A DNA stretch of 64,000 bases, from assembly GCF_004752005.1 (NCBI RefSeq), contig NZ_CP038493.1, positions 310,001 to 374,000 on the forward strand. The letters are read 5' to 3'. Under the pieces are notes generated by a model. That model was not told the DNA's origin and ran no database searches. It was given only the letters and a program-made list of their open reading frames with translations. Within the stretch, counting starts at the first letter, position 1. Each line of letters opens with the position of its first letter. Of this stretch, positions 1 to 8,364 are shown one piece after another. The stretch comes from Thalassotalea sp. HSM 43 (GTDB taxonomy: Bacteria; Pseudomonadota; Gammaproteobacteria; Enterobacterales; Alteromonadaceae). Position numbers and translations under genes: made by a program.

Positions 1-555
1 TGCCCCTACATCGACGGCCCATCTTAAATCAACTTGGTCTCCCAAAAACGAATTAAAATCTCCTCTACTCTCCCCTTCCAAGCCTCGTAACTCAAAGTCT
101 AGGTAATCAACGTCAATTAACCCAATACTGCCATCACTATCCATCAAAGCTTGTGACGACGTAATAAACGCAACAACATCAGAGTCAAACACAAGAGAAG
201 CTTCAACAGCACCAAAACTCGTGCCTAATACATCCCATTGAGCATAATGACTTGATATAACGGTTCCTGCCTTAATAAAGTATCCACCGCCATCTGCCAT
301 TTCGATATAATCAGCGTCGATATCAAAGACCTCATTTACAAACAAGTCTTCGGTTAATGTATAACTTTGCACTTCGTCCCATGCTATAAAAACACCAGTA
401 TCAAATGTCTGGCTCGTTTCCCCACTAGGATCATCAACAATTACACAATCAACTACATCACCTTCACAGGAATCAATACTGATTAGAGCGGAATATGCGT
501 TACTTGAAATGAGTAAACTTATCAGAAAAACCATACTACCAAGCTGCTTACACAT
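1..555 (-). CDS. Secreted protein, 3' end outside window (PEP-CTERM-like style)
   Basis: An open frame of 185 codons starts with ATG at 555 and runs off the left edge. The N-terminus (MCKQLGSMVFLISLLISSNA, then YSALIS) is a signal peptide with likely cleavage after AYSA. The mature part has two early cysteines (near CEGDVVDC) and is acidic, with beta-rich repeats of aromatic and Asp/Gly residues. This style is common in secreted proteins carrying a C-terminal PEP-CTERM or similar anchor, but that end is not visible. No function can be assigned. It is the last gene on this strand and is separated from the TonB-like gene by a terminator and palindromic repeats, so it is probably transcribed alone. 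Confidence 0.7.
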   Translation of the reverse strand, partial: MCKQLGSMVFLISLLISSNAYSALISIDSCEGDVVDCVIVDDPSGETSQTFDTGVFIAWDEVQSYTLTEDLFVNEVFDIDADYIEMADGGGYFIKAGTVISSHYAQWDVLGTSFGAVEASLVFDSDVVAFITSSQALMDSDGSIGLIDVDYLDFELRGLEGESRGDFNSFLGDQVDLRWAVDVGA

Positions 556-1043
556 GTTTGCCTCCAGGTATGCAAATATATTATTAGATCCTTGCCTGCT
601 GCATAATTAATACCAATTAACATAATCAACTACTTATCAATGGCTTATATAGGGTTCTTTTATTAATAGCTTTACTGCTAGCAAGGCTTTGTAAGAATTC
701 CTGACAGTTTTGAGTATTGTATTGAGGCTATAGTCGATGAGGTCTTAAGATCCCGATTTTCATCGGGATGACGAGCTTGGGTATTGGATGACGAGCTTGG
801 GTATGGAATAACGATAAAGGCATACAGAAGATCCCGTTTTTCAACGGGATGACGGATTTGAGTATGGGTATGGGTATGGGTATGGGGTGACGCTAGCGGA
901 TACTAAGTGACTGTATACCGAAGATTCCGACTTTCGTCGGAATGACGAAGTTGAGTATGGGATGACAAAAAGGAGCCGCATCACATTTTAGGCAAAAAAA
1001 TACCAGGCGTTGCCTGGTATTTTTGCAAGGGTTTGTACTGAGA
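556..1043. repeat. Intergenic palindromic repeat block
   Basis: No gene is seen here. Three short palindromes with the frame GAT(C/T)CCG...CGG(G/A)ATGACG lie near 749-773, 830-855 and 922-947. The arms differ but remain complementary: CCCGAT/ATCGGG, CCCGTT/AACGGG and CCGAC/GTCGG. Between them are short direct repeats of the type GAGCTTGGGTATGG. The same families recur in most other gaps of this window. Confidence 0.75.
993..1026 (-). terminator. Rho-independent terminator (both directions possible)
   Basis: A nine-base-pair stem ATACCAGGC/GCCTGGTAT with a short loop is flanked by an A-run and a T-run. It lies 18 bases beyond the stop of the TonB-like gene and closes the motor operon. Confidence 0.85.
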
Positions 1044-1982
1044 TTAGAATGGTAAGAAGTTGAAGGTGTAATTCAATTCTGTTTCATTCACATCTTGTGC
1101 GCCAAAGTTAATCAAGCGGATACGTGCCAGTAATTTCTTGGTGAAATCTTCATGTTCCAAATCACTTGAAACAATCTTGACGTTTTGTACTTGACCAGAC
1201 GGTGTGATCACAAGATTCACTGTCACTTTACCTTGAAGGCTAGGGTCTTGACGTAACGCTCGACGATAAATGGCGTATAACGCACCTTTATTTTTATCGA
1301 ACGTTTGACGAATCGACTCGGTCGTACGGTTACCAGACGCTGCTTCAGACTCACTTAATGAGGCTGCAGTACCGTCACCAGCGCCACCGCCAGTCGTCGG
1401 AACCCGTGCAGTAAACTCGGTTGTCTTACGACCTTCTAAGCCATTGCCGCTGCCAACATCGGCACTCAATGCACCTGTTGCAACACCACCAGAAGTGCCT
1501 GCGACGGTTTTACCTAGCAACACACGTTCTGTTTCTTCGGCTTCGCCACCACCATCTTCTAAGCTGTTTTCGGCTAGGCTGTCCATATCAACAGACTCAC
1601 GCATTTCTGCTAATGTGTCTTGCATCGCTAACAAACCGCTTTCTTCAGCTTTTTCGCGAGCGCTTTTTGGCGCTTCAACGGGTTCTGGCTCTGGCTCCGG
1701 TTCTGGCTCAGGTTCCTCTGGCTCAGGCTCGGCTTCGGCGACCTCTTCAGGTTCCGGCTCAGGCTCAGGTTCAACTTCAACCTTTTGCTCTTGAATCTTC
1801 ACCAATTGTGGTGGAATACGTTCAACTTCTTCGCGCGTGCGCTCTGGTAATTGAACGATTTTAACCACTATGGTGAATAACACCGTCACCACTAAGGCGA
1901 TAATCAACAGTATTTTAAACAGTCGATTATCTTCGTGCTTTTGCCAAGTTGGTAACTGGTGTCGTTTAAGCTTTTGCACCAT
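1044..1982 (-). CDS. TonB-like energy transducer (AgmX/PglI C-terminal type)
   Basis: 312 aa. One membrane helix near residues 23-45 is followed by a Pro/Glu-rich rod of repeated EP pairs (about 68-105). A variable linker leads to a C-terminal domain (about 225-312) with the TonB/TolA-like pattern GKVTVNLVITPSGQVQNV. The architecture is that of proteins transmitting energy from an ExbB/ExbD motor across the periplasm. The start ATG overlaps the stop of the upstream ExbD gene as TAATG, so the two are translationally coupled. Together with two ExbD-like and one ExbB-like genes it forms a four-gene motor module. By family knowledge, proteins of this C-terminal type occur in Myxococcus-like Agl/Glt systems; classical siderophore TonB is less likely because no receptor is nearby. 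Confidence 0.82.
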   Translation of the reverse strand: MVQKLKRHQLPTWQKHEDNRLFKILLIIALVVTVLFTIVVKIVQLPERTREEVERIPPQLVKIQEQKVEVEPEPEPEPEEVAEAEPEPEEPEPEPEPEPEPVEAPKSAREKAEESGLLAMQDTLAEMRESVDMDSLAENSLEDGGGEAEETERVLLGKTVAGTSGGVATGALSADVGSGNGLEGRKTTEFTARVPTTGGGAGDGTAASLSESEAASGNRTTESIRQTFDKNKGALYAIYRRALRQDPSLQGKVTVNLVITPSGQVQNVKIVSSDLEHEDFTKKLLARIRLINFGAQDVNETELNYTFNFLPF

Positions 1983-2545
1983 TAATTACCCCCTACCGCA
2001 TCACTGCTGTCATCTTCTGCCGTACCATTTAAGATATCTTCATCAGATGCACCGTAGGTTTGCTCAACTGCCAAAGAGATATTGGTGTAACCGGCGTTTG
2101 CCGAGGTTTGCATGATTTTTTTCAGCAAACTGTAAGCAACGGTTTTATCGGCCATGATATTGACAGACAACCCATTGGCTAACTCTTCTTCAGTTAAGTC
2201 GGTACGACGATTGCGTTGGTACTCAAGCTCTTTGAGTAACTCGTCAACGATGACGCCGTCACTATCAATAAGCTCTTGGGTATCGGCAACCTTACGACCT
2301 TGCAATAGCACCACATTGGTGTTTACCGTAATGATCAAGTTGTCTTCAGCTGTCTCTTTTGACAAGGATTTAGGCAATTCAATTTCTTTATTATTTTGCA
2401 ACACTTGTACGTCGGATGCATTAACCATCAAGAAGAAAACCAAAATGGTAAAAATATCCATCAAAGATACCAAAGACAATTTTGAAGTCTTTGATAAACG
2501 CTGATGATGGCGAGCCATACGTTTGGCTCTTACAGACTTCTTCAC
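1982..2545 (-). CDS. ExbD/TolR-type motor protein, canonical Asp
   Basis: 187 aa. A basic N-terminus is followed by one membrane helix (about 23-43, SLVSLMDIFTILVFFLMV) containing Asp30, the position of the proton-relay aspartate in ExbD/TolR. The rest is periplasmic. It acts with the ExbB-like protein (3115-3765) to convert proton flow into motion of the TonB-like rod. It overlaps the neighbouring genes by 4 and 1 bases, typical of a tight operon. The C-terminal tail is acidic and Gly/Asp/Ser-rich. Confidence 0.88.
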   Translation of the reverse strand: MKKSVRAKRMARHHQRLSKTSKLSLVSLMDIFTILVFFLMVNASDVQVLQNNKEIELPKSLSKETAEDNLIITVNTNVVLLQGRKVADTQELIDSDGVIVDELLKELEYQRNRRTDLTEEELANGLSVNIMADKTVAYSLLKKIMQTSANAGYTNISLAVEQTYGASDEDILNGTAEDDSSDAVGGN

Positions 2546-3102
2546 TGACTTCCTCCTTGTGCACTAATCGCTTCCAATAGCTCAGGGTTACTTACCTGTG
2601 GCGCATCGCCTAAGCTAATATCTGGAAACAATTCGGCATCGACTACCGAGGCGACAACAACCGCTTTATATGAGCGAGATCGATCCATTAAGGTGACAAT
2701 GGTTTGGTAATCAATTTGCGGTTCAAGCAAAATGCTTATATCGCTTTTATCGATACCACGTTCGCTCAACAGTTGTTTTACTTGCTTTAAAATAGCCACT
2801 AACGATTCAAAGTCGTAACCTTCATCGGTATTAGGAATGGTTTTAAGCAAGTATGTCTGTGGGTAATATACTTCAATCTGGTTATCACGAACCATCAGCT
2901 CAAGAGTTTCGTCTTCCTCTTGCTCTTCGTTTTCACTTTGCAGTGTAGGGTCCGTAAGTTCCGGCAACTTAAGATCTAAAACGGTAATGTGTGAAAATAC
3001 CATCATCATCAAAAGCACCGGTACCAGAACGATCATCAAGTTCATAAATGACGTGATGTCGAGTTCTGCGTCCTGACGCTTGATTCGGGTTTTTCTTAAC
3101 AT
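2542..3102 (-). CDS. ExbD/TolR-type motor protein, membrane Asp replaced by Asn
   Basis: 186 aa with one membrane helix (about 17-37). The segment aligns with ExbD/TolR as DITSFMNLMIVLVPVLLMMM, placing Asn21 where the family's essential Asp normally lies; its paralogue next door keeps Asp30. The periplasmic part has an acidic patch (about 60-72) and a C-terminal ExbD-like fold (ISILLEPQIDYQTIV). The pair suggests a hetero-oligomeric stator in which only one subunit can carry a proton. This substitution may be usual in the subfamily, which I cannot check. It overlaps the next gene by ATGA. Confidence 0.86.
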   Translation of the reverse strand: MLRKTRIKRQDAELDITSFMNLMIVLVPVLLMMMVFSHITVLDLKLPELTDPTLQSENEEQEEDETLELMVRDNQIEVYYPQTYLLKTIPNTDEGYDFESLVAILKQVKQLLSERGIDKSDISILLEPQIDYQTIVTLMDRSRSYKAVVVASVVDAELFPDISLGDAPQVSNPELLEAISAQGGSQ

Positions 3103-3114
3103 ACTAGCCCCGTA

Positions 3115-3765
3115 TTAATCAGTCGCGCGTGATTTGCTTGCGACAGTGTGGTTTTTGCTGATGATGTTCAAGAACTTAACGCCAGCCATTTCCAAATTAT
3201 CGACAATTTCCGTAGTTTTAGTTTGCAGTACTGAGTGACACAACAATAATGGAATTGCTGAAATCAAACCAAATGCTGTGGTATTCATCGCAACCGAGAT
3301 AGAGTCAGAAAGCAAAGAAGCCTTTTGTGAAGGGTCAGCACTGGCAACCGCAGAGAACGCAGCAATTAGACCAATGATGGTACCTAATAGACCTAATAGC
3401 GTGGCGATGTTAGCCAAGGTCGCCAAATAAGCCGTACGCTTTTCTAGACGAGGTAATGTTTCCATTACACCCTCTTCCATTGCGTATTCAATTTCTTCAC
3501 GACGAGGTGTTTGTTTCATGCGAGTGATACCCGCTTTGAAAATACTGGTGATAGCAGCACCGTCATTGACTTTTTCAATGCCGTCAAAATCTAAGTTTTG
3601 TAGCATTGGCGTGATTTTATTCATCGCAGAGCCATTTTGTATGGACATTTTCATTAAGTAGATTGCGCGCTCGAGTGCAATTGCTAAACCAATGGCCAGC
3701 ACAACAGCGATTGGGAACATGAAGGATCCACCTTCCTGGAAAAAACGAATAATAGTATCAAACAT
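3115..3765 (-). CDS. MotA/TolQ/ExbB proton channel family protein
   Basis: 216 aa with three membrane helices (about 13-37, 110-137 and 155-180) and the cytoplasmic loop between the first and second, as in ExbB/TolQ. The conserved core LATLANIATLLGLLGTIIGL and the third helix with NTTAFGLISAIPLLL are diagnostic. It forms the proton-conducting pentamer around the ExbD-type helices. It is the first gene of the module, preceded by a 228-base gap that probably holds its own promoter (no clear -35/-10 recognised). Confidence 0.92.
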   Translation of the reverse strand: MFDTIIRFFQEGGSFMFPIAVVLAIGLAIALERAIYLMKMSIQNGSAMNKITPMLQNLDFDGIEKVNDGAAITSIFKAGITRMKQTPRREEIEYAMEEGVMETLPRLEKRTAYLATLANIATLLGLLGTIIGLIAAFSAVASADPSQKASLLSDSISVAMNTTAFGLISAIPLLLCHSVLQTKTTEIVDNLEMAGVKFLNIISKNHTVASKSRATD

Positions 3766-3993
3766 GGGTCTATCACCTTAGGTTGTTATCTTGCAAGCTC
3801 TTGGGCATTGCTTATTAAAATAAAAAAATCAAAATTTCGTTGTTCAATCAACGTTAGGATATATGGGAATAGGTTATCAGCGCGATGTTACATTATTGTA
3901 AAACTGAAATCAGGCCATACTCTACCACAAACCCTGGTTTTGATGACGTAAAATCTAAATTTTCAATAATTAGCGCCTGTGCCTTGTGCCCTT

Positions 3994-4476
3994 TTATTCT
4001 TGCGTTGCTTGTTTATGGTATTTCAATTCACGCTTTAAGCTGTCGTCTTCAAGCGGTTGAAACGTCATTTTTACGCGTTGGCTTACCTCTTTCGAGCTGA
4101 CCACTGTTTGCTCTGGCTTTTGCCAAGGCACAATGGACGTTACTTTCGGTTGTTCCTTATCACCAACAAATGTTGATTCTAAGGTTATCACCGTACGCGT
4201 ATTTGTTTTTGTTGTCGCTGTTTGGCCAACATCACCGTCATCGCTACTTTGTTGCTCATCAGTCGACGCATTTGTGGTCGCGTTTGCGTCACTTGCGTCA
4301 TTTGATTGAGCAGCTGGAGCAGTTTCAGTTGCTGTAGTAGCAGCCTCGTTCGTCTCCTGCTCTGGAGACATTGGCGTTGCTACAACAAAACCACTAAAGG
4401 CCATGGCCGAACTCAGCATTAACGCTGATGACCATGCAGTAATTGATGTCGACTTTACGTTCATAGAGTTCATCAC
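3994..4476 (-). CDS. Exported low-complexity protein, function unknown
   Basis: 160 aa. The start MMNSMNV is followed by a hydrophobic segment to about residue 34 that looks like a signal peptide. Then comes an Ala/Thr/Glu/Asp/Ser-rich linker (about 38-85) and a short C-terminal part with Thr/Val-rich strands. No known domain was recognised. It sits 8 bases downstream of the TPR lipoprotein gene, so it is the last gene of the TPR operon and probably contributes to the same envelope complex. Confidence 0.65.
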   Translation of the reverse strand: MMNSMNVKSTSITAWSSALMLSSAMAFSGFVVATPMSPEQETNEAATTATETAPAAQSNDASDANATTNASTDEQQSSDDGDVGQTATTKTNTRTVITLESTFVGDKEQPKVTSIVPWQKPEQTVVSSKEVSQRVKMTFQPLEDDSLKRELKYHKQATQE

Positions 4477-4484
4477 CGTTATCC

Positions 4485-5285
4485 TTACTGTTTAAGCTGC
4501 ATCGAAATATCTGCGATCCAACCCTTTACCTTGTTATTTTTTTCTTCTGTGAGCACTTGATACGTTTGATAGTGCTGCAGAGCCTGTTGTTTTTGCCCCA
4601 TATACATATCGAGCAATATACCTAGATTCAAATGTGCTTGGGCAAATGCACCCCACGCATCAAGTGCCGCTTCATACGACGCTTTAGCGCCGGTAAAGTC
4701 GCCGGCTTGGCGTTGCATAAGGCCTAAACGATTGTGAGCAAAATAATTATTGTCGTTGGCTTGCACCGCACGAGTATAGTAATCGCGCGCTTTATCATTA
4801 TTGCCTAGTTCAAGCTCAATATCACCAAGCTGAACAAATACGCCAGACAGCTGCGGATTCGCGGCAACCACACGCTCTAAGCTGACTTTGGCTGCAAACA
4901 CATCGCTGTCTTTGCTTGCCATCGCTTGTTGCACCTGCACTTTCACTTCATTTGGCACCGGCGTTGGGTTTGCTTTATAGGCGTTGGGCAACTGCATTAA
5001 ACGCTTATACTCATCGCTTTTACCTTCGTATGGGTCAAACACCGGCTCGACCGGTTGTGAGCCTTGCTGACCGATTTGTTCCGTTTGTTGCTCGGAGCTT
5101 TGTGATTCTTGCTCTGAGTCATCAAAACCGATTGTCGAACAAGCAGATAATAGTGTAAATATAGATGCTGTGCACAAGGCTTTAAGAATATTACTATTAG
5201 CTTGTCCAGTTAGCCGCTCATTCCATCCTTCGTCCTTAGTACTTCGTACTTCGGACTTTATTTTTTGACAATTAATAAATCTCAT
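4485..5285 (-). CDS. TPR lipoprotein (GltE/PilF-like)
   Basis: 266 aa. A lipobox (LLSAC, Cys near residue 49) is followed by a Gln/Ser/Glu-rich linker and about three TPR units between residues 135 and 250 (for example ARDYYTRAVQANDNNYFAHN). It is likely an outer-membrane-anchored scaffold for the neighbouring TPR proteins. The start overlaps the upstream stop by 14 bases. Residues about 9-21 are encoded by a degenerate heptamer repeat, which gives an unusually long, hydrophilic stretch before the signal peptide. The true start may therefore be further in, but no good downstream ATG exists before the signal sequence. Confidence 0.78.
   Translation of the reverse strand: MRFINCQKIKSEVRSTKDEGWNERLTGQANSNILKALCTASIFTLLSACSTIGFDDSEQESQSSEQQTEQIGQQGSQPVEPVFDPYEGKSDEYKRLMQLPNAYKANPTPVPNEVKVQVQQAMASKDSDVFAAKVSLERVVAANPQLSGVFVQLGDIELELGNNDKARDYYTRAVQANDNNYFAHNRLGLMQRQAGDFTGAKASYEAALDAWGAFAQAHLNLGILLDMYMGQKQQALQHYQTYQVLTEEKNNKVKGWIADISMQLKQ
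5227..5257 (-). repeat. Degenerate heptamer repeat inside coding sequence
   Basis: Read on the minus strand the tract runs AAGTCCG, AAGTACG, AAGTACT, AAGGACG, AAGGATG: five units of seven bases. It lies between the start codon and the lipoprotein signal of the TPR lipoprotein, so any change of unit number would shift the frame. Confidence 0.6.
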
Positions 5286-8200
5286 TAATCACCTCAACAA
5301 CTTGTTCTTCTTTATTATATCGTCCAGGTAATAGGCGAGATAAATCGGCGAAACTCTTTTTCACCCACTCATCATAGATACCATCTACGGTGCGCTTGGC
5401 GTTGGTTTCGTGTACTTCAATAGCTTTATCTTCAAATGGGAACGCTTGCTCTTCTAGCAAAATTTCATATTGCTCTAACGCCAACTCATCCAAATCTTTC
5501 GGGCGCTCTGAATCCATAAGATCGGTGGCCAACTGACTGTATACTTCGGCGATACGATAATTTGCCACGGTGGTGAAATCCTTCACCTGATAATTGGCGG
5601 TCTTATTGTATGCCGTTAAGGTTTGCTCTAATAACTGGCGTTTACGTGCCAGAGACTTTTTCAACGGTAGCGTTAATTTCGCGCGTTTGTATTTACCCAT
5701 TAGTTCATCAGCAAAATGCATACTGGCACTGGCGGCTAAGTATTTAGAGCGCGGCGTGCGATTGGCACCGGCATTTTCATCGGCATTCATGATTTTATCG
5801 AGCCAGAAATTGCGCTTCATTAAATCGCCACCTGGTGACAAGGCATAGTCACTATCACCACGGTAAAACTCGCTCATAATGTGCAAGGATTCCATGTAAG
5901 TATTAAATGGCGTTTTATATGTGTGCGCATAAGTACGATAGGCTAACATTGCCTCAGGCTTGTTGTCGGCTTTCATGTACGTTTCACCAGCAAGCCATAA
6001 CATTTGGCGGGTATCTTCTGAGGTTGGCTTTTCAGCCCAGCTCATTTTTAAATAGGTCGCCGATTCTTCCCACTGCTCTGTTTGCTGGTAGGCATAAGCA
6101 AGCTTAGGTGGCAATGTTTTGCTTAGCTTGTGATTTGGGTAGCGCTCGTTAAAGTCGACCATCAAATCAATCGCTTCAGGGTAACGCTCAAGCTCTAGCA
6201 AGTAGGTTGATAAATCATACTGCGCGTTTAAACGTACTTTTGAATTTGGTGTGCGTCGCAATACACGAGCAAAGTGGCGCGTCGCCTCTTGCAAATCCGC
6301 TTGTTGCGTATCACTGCTTGTCGCAGCAACTTCACCTTGTCGGTAAATACTGGCCGCTAAACGGTCAATCATATCAGCGCGACGTTCATCTTCTGCTGGC
6401 ATGGTATCAAGTACCGTCGCGTAGGTAGATTCTGCCTCACTATATTGCTCTTCAGCAAACTGACTGTGACCAATAACCAGTAGCGCTGATAAACGTTGCT
6501 CTGTGGTTAAATCTGGATTGCTATCAAGTGCTTGTTGCGCAAACGCGATGGCATTGATGCTATCGCCTTCTTTAAAGTATTCTTGGAATAAATCGCGTTG
6601 CACTTCGCTAACACGTTCGTCATCCGAATAGGTATCAATGAATTTAGCTTTAAATTCACGTTGTTGTAACGTTAATTGCTGCTTTTCTTCATCGGTTTTG
6701 GCCAATGCGATTAACTCATCGTAGGTGAGTATCAGTGCGTAGCCAGCTTCGTTACTAAAATCTTCTGCAAACAGCTCGGTCACTTCCGCTTCTTGGCCTG
6801 CTAATGCGGCTTCTGAATCACCTTCAAGCACTTGCTCGTTAACATCAGGGGCTTCACCGTCAGCATCTTGTGCGGCTTGTTGCGATTCAGCCAACTCTAA
6901 ACGAGCTGCGGCTTCTTCGATTGCTTCACCAGAATAGGCTACATCTTCATACAACTCGGCTGCACGTTGGTGATCTTCCACTTCGGTGTAACTTTCTGCC
7001 ATGTAGAACTTAACGGTACTGGCACCATTGATCTCTGGGAAGTTATCCAAAAAGATTTGATACCACTTGGCAGTATCAAGGTAGGCAGCTTTAACAATCT
7101 GACGCTGCTCTTCGGTGTCATTTTCAGCCAATAAACGTTTTTGCTCTTGCGCATTGGCATGAGTGTTTTGTGAAAACTCTTGCAAGATGTCTAATAACAC
7201 CGGTGCCACTTGTTCTTGTACTTGGTCTTTGGCGTCAGGATCAACTTCTTGCCAATACGGGCCGGTAAATTGATAGCTATCAACAAAACCTGCACGCTCT
7301 GCGGTTAGCTCGGCTGGAAATTGACCAACACGGAAGATTTCCATCTTTTTGATCGAATACAAGACGCTGACGTGATGATACGGCGAACGAGCAATGAAAA
7401 AGTCATATACATCGGCGGCATCTGAATAGCGCTGTTTTGATAAGTAGTACTCAGATAACAAATCATAGTGCAGGTATTCGTATGGACGCTCACCTATACG
7501 AGCATAATGCGCAGCGATAGACTCAGAGCCTTGATCAGAAAAGATCAGCGTCATTACCGTAAAGGTTTCTTCGGTTAATTGACGATTGCGCTTATCTATA
7601 AGCTCAAGAAACTCTTCTTCGTTGTTCACTTGGCTCATAAATTTATACGGCATAACCTCATCGAGTAGTCGAGAGAATGAGGTTAACGCTTGCTGGTTTT
7701 GTTCAAGCTTAAAAAAGCTCCAGCCCATCATGTATAACGAGATGGAAAAATATGGATTATTTTCGACCGATTCTGGGCTCTTGTTGACCACGTAATCGTA
7801 GCTGGATAAGGCACCAATGTAATCTTTACTTGAGAATAGGATTTCTGCTTTTCGAAACTCGGCTTCAAGCATGTGGTCGTTTTCAGGGTATTCACTGATC
7901 AAGCGATTTAGCGTTTGCAAACTCTTGTCTTGCTCGCCTTGCAGATCATAGGCCTTGGCAAGTTGATACAATAGCTTGTCATTATTTGGTGATTCAGGGT
8001 TGTCTTCAATAAACCCTTCTAATGAGGTAATAGCCGTTTGATAATAACGGCCATCGGCAACGCGATCGCCACGCATTTGTGCTTCTTCAGCCTGCATCAT
8101 CTCTAATACGGCAATACGCTGTTGAATTTGCGCTTTCGCTTCTTCGTCTTCAACATAGGCCAGTGTATCTTTATAGGTCTCACTCAACTCTTCAAGCGTT

Positions 8201-8364
8201 AGCCTTGGTAACTCAGCCTTGACCGCCGGTGACGGTTGTAAATCTAGGTCAGCTAAGGTAGCGCTACGTTGGCGCTTTGCTGTTTGTTCAGGTTGTGATT
8301 CAAACAAACTACAACCTGACAGTAGGATGCTGGATACCGACAATGCTATTAATGTTTTACGCAT
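5272..8364 (-). CDS. Large TPR lipoprotein
   Basis: 1030 aa. The lipobox ILLSGC places the lipidated Cys near residue 18. TPR-like helical repeats fill most of the protein (about 100-250, 290-340, 400-500 and 590-830), with an acidic insert near 495-545. Such giant TPR lipoproteins are part of Glt-like envelope assemblies (family knowledge). The start overlaps the stop of the preceding TPR gene by one base, and its own stop overlaps the following TPR lipoprotein gene. It probably acts at the inner face of the outer membrane as a scaffold; no enzymatic motif is seen. Confidence 0.82.
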   Translation of the reverse strand: MRKTLIALSVSSILLSGCSLFESQPEQTAKRQRSATLADLDLQPSPAVKAELPRLTLEELSETYKDTLAYVEDEEAKAQIQQRIAVLEMMQAEEAQMRGDRVADGRYYQTAITSLEGFIEDNPESPNNDKLLYQLAKAYDLQGEQDKSLQTLNRLISEYPENDHMLEAEFRKAEILFSSKDYIGALSSYDYVVNKSPESVENNPYFSISLYMMGWSFFKLEQNQQALTSFSRLLDEVMPYKFMSQVNNEEEFLELIDKRNRQLTEETFTVMTLIFSDQGSESIAAHYARIGERPYEYLHYDLLSEYYLSKQRYSDAADVYDFFIARSPYHHVSVLYSIKKMEIFRVGQFPAELTAERAGFVDSYQFTGPYWQEVDPDAKDQVQEQVAPVLLDILQEFSQNTHANAQEQKRLLAENDTEEQRQIVKAAYLDTAKWYQIFLDNFPEINGASTVKFYMAESYTEVEDHQRAAELYEDVAYSGEAIEEAAARLELAESQQAAQDADGEAPDVNEQVLEGDSEAALAGQEAEVTELFAEDFSNEAGYALILTYDELIALAKTDEEKQQLTLQQREFKAKFIDTYSDDERVSEVQRDLFQEYFKEGDSINAIAFAQQALDSNPDLTTEQRLSALLVIGHSQFAEEQYSEAESTYATVLDTMPAEDERRADMIDRLAASIYRQGEVAATSSDTQQADLQEATRHFARVLRRTPNSKVRLNAQYDLSTYLLELERYPEAIDLMVDFNERYPNHKLSKTLPPKLAYAYQQTEQWEESATYLKMSWAEKPTSEDTRQMLWLAGETYMKADNKPEAMLAYRTYAHTYKTPFNTYMESLHIMSEFYRGDSDYALSPGGDLMKRNFWLDKIMNADENAGANRTPRSKYLAASASMHFADELMGKYKRAKLTLPLKKSLARKRQLLEQTLTAYNKTANYQVKDFTTVANYRIAEVYSQLATDLMDSERPKDLDELALEQYEILLEEQAFPFEDKAIEVHETNAKRTVDGIYDEWVKKSFADLSRLLPGRYNKEEQVVEVINEIY

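Noticed and set aside
1421-1864. Two plus-strand open frames opposite the TonB-like gene
   Set aside because: They arise from the Pro/Glu repeat codons read backwards (His/Leu-rich or Ser/Gly-rich low complexity); no ribosome-binding site, no domain.
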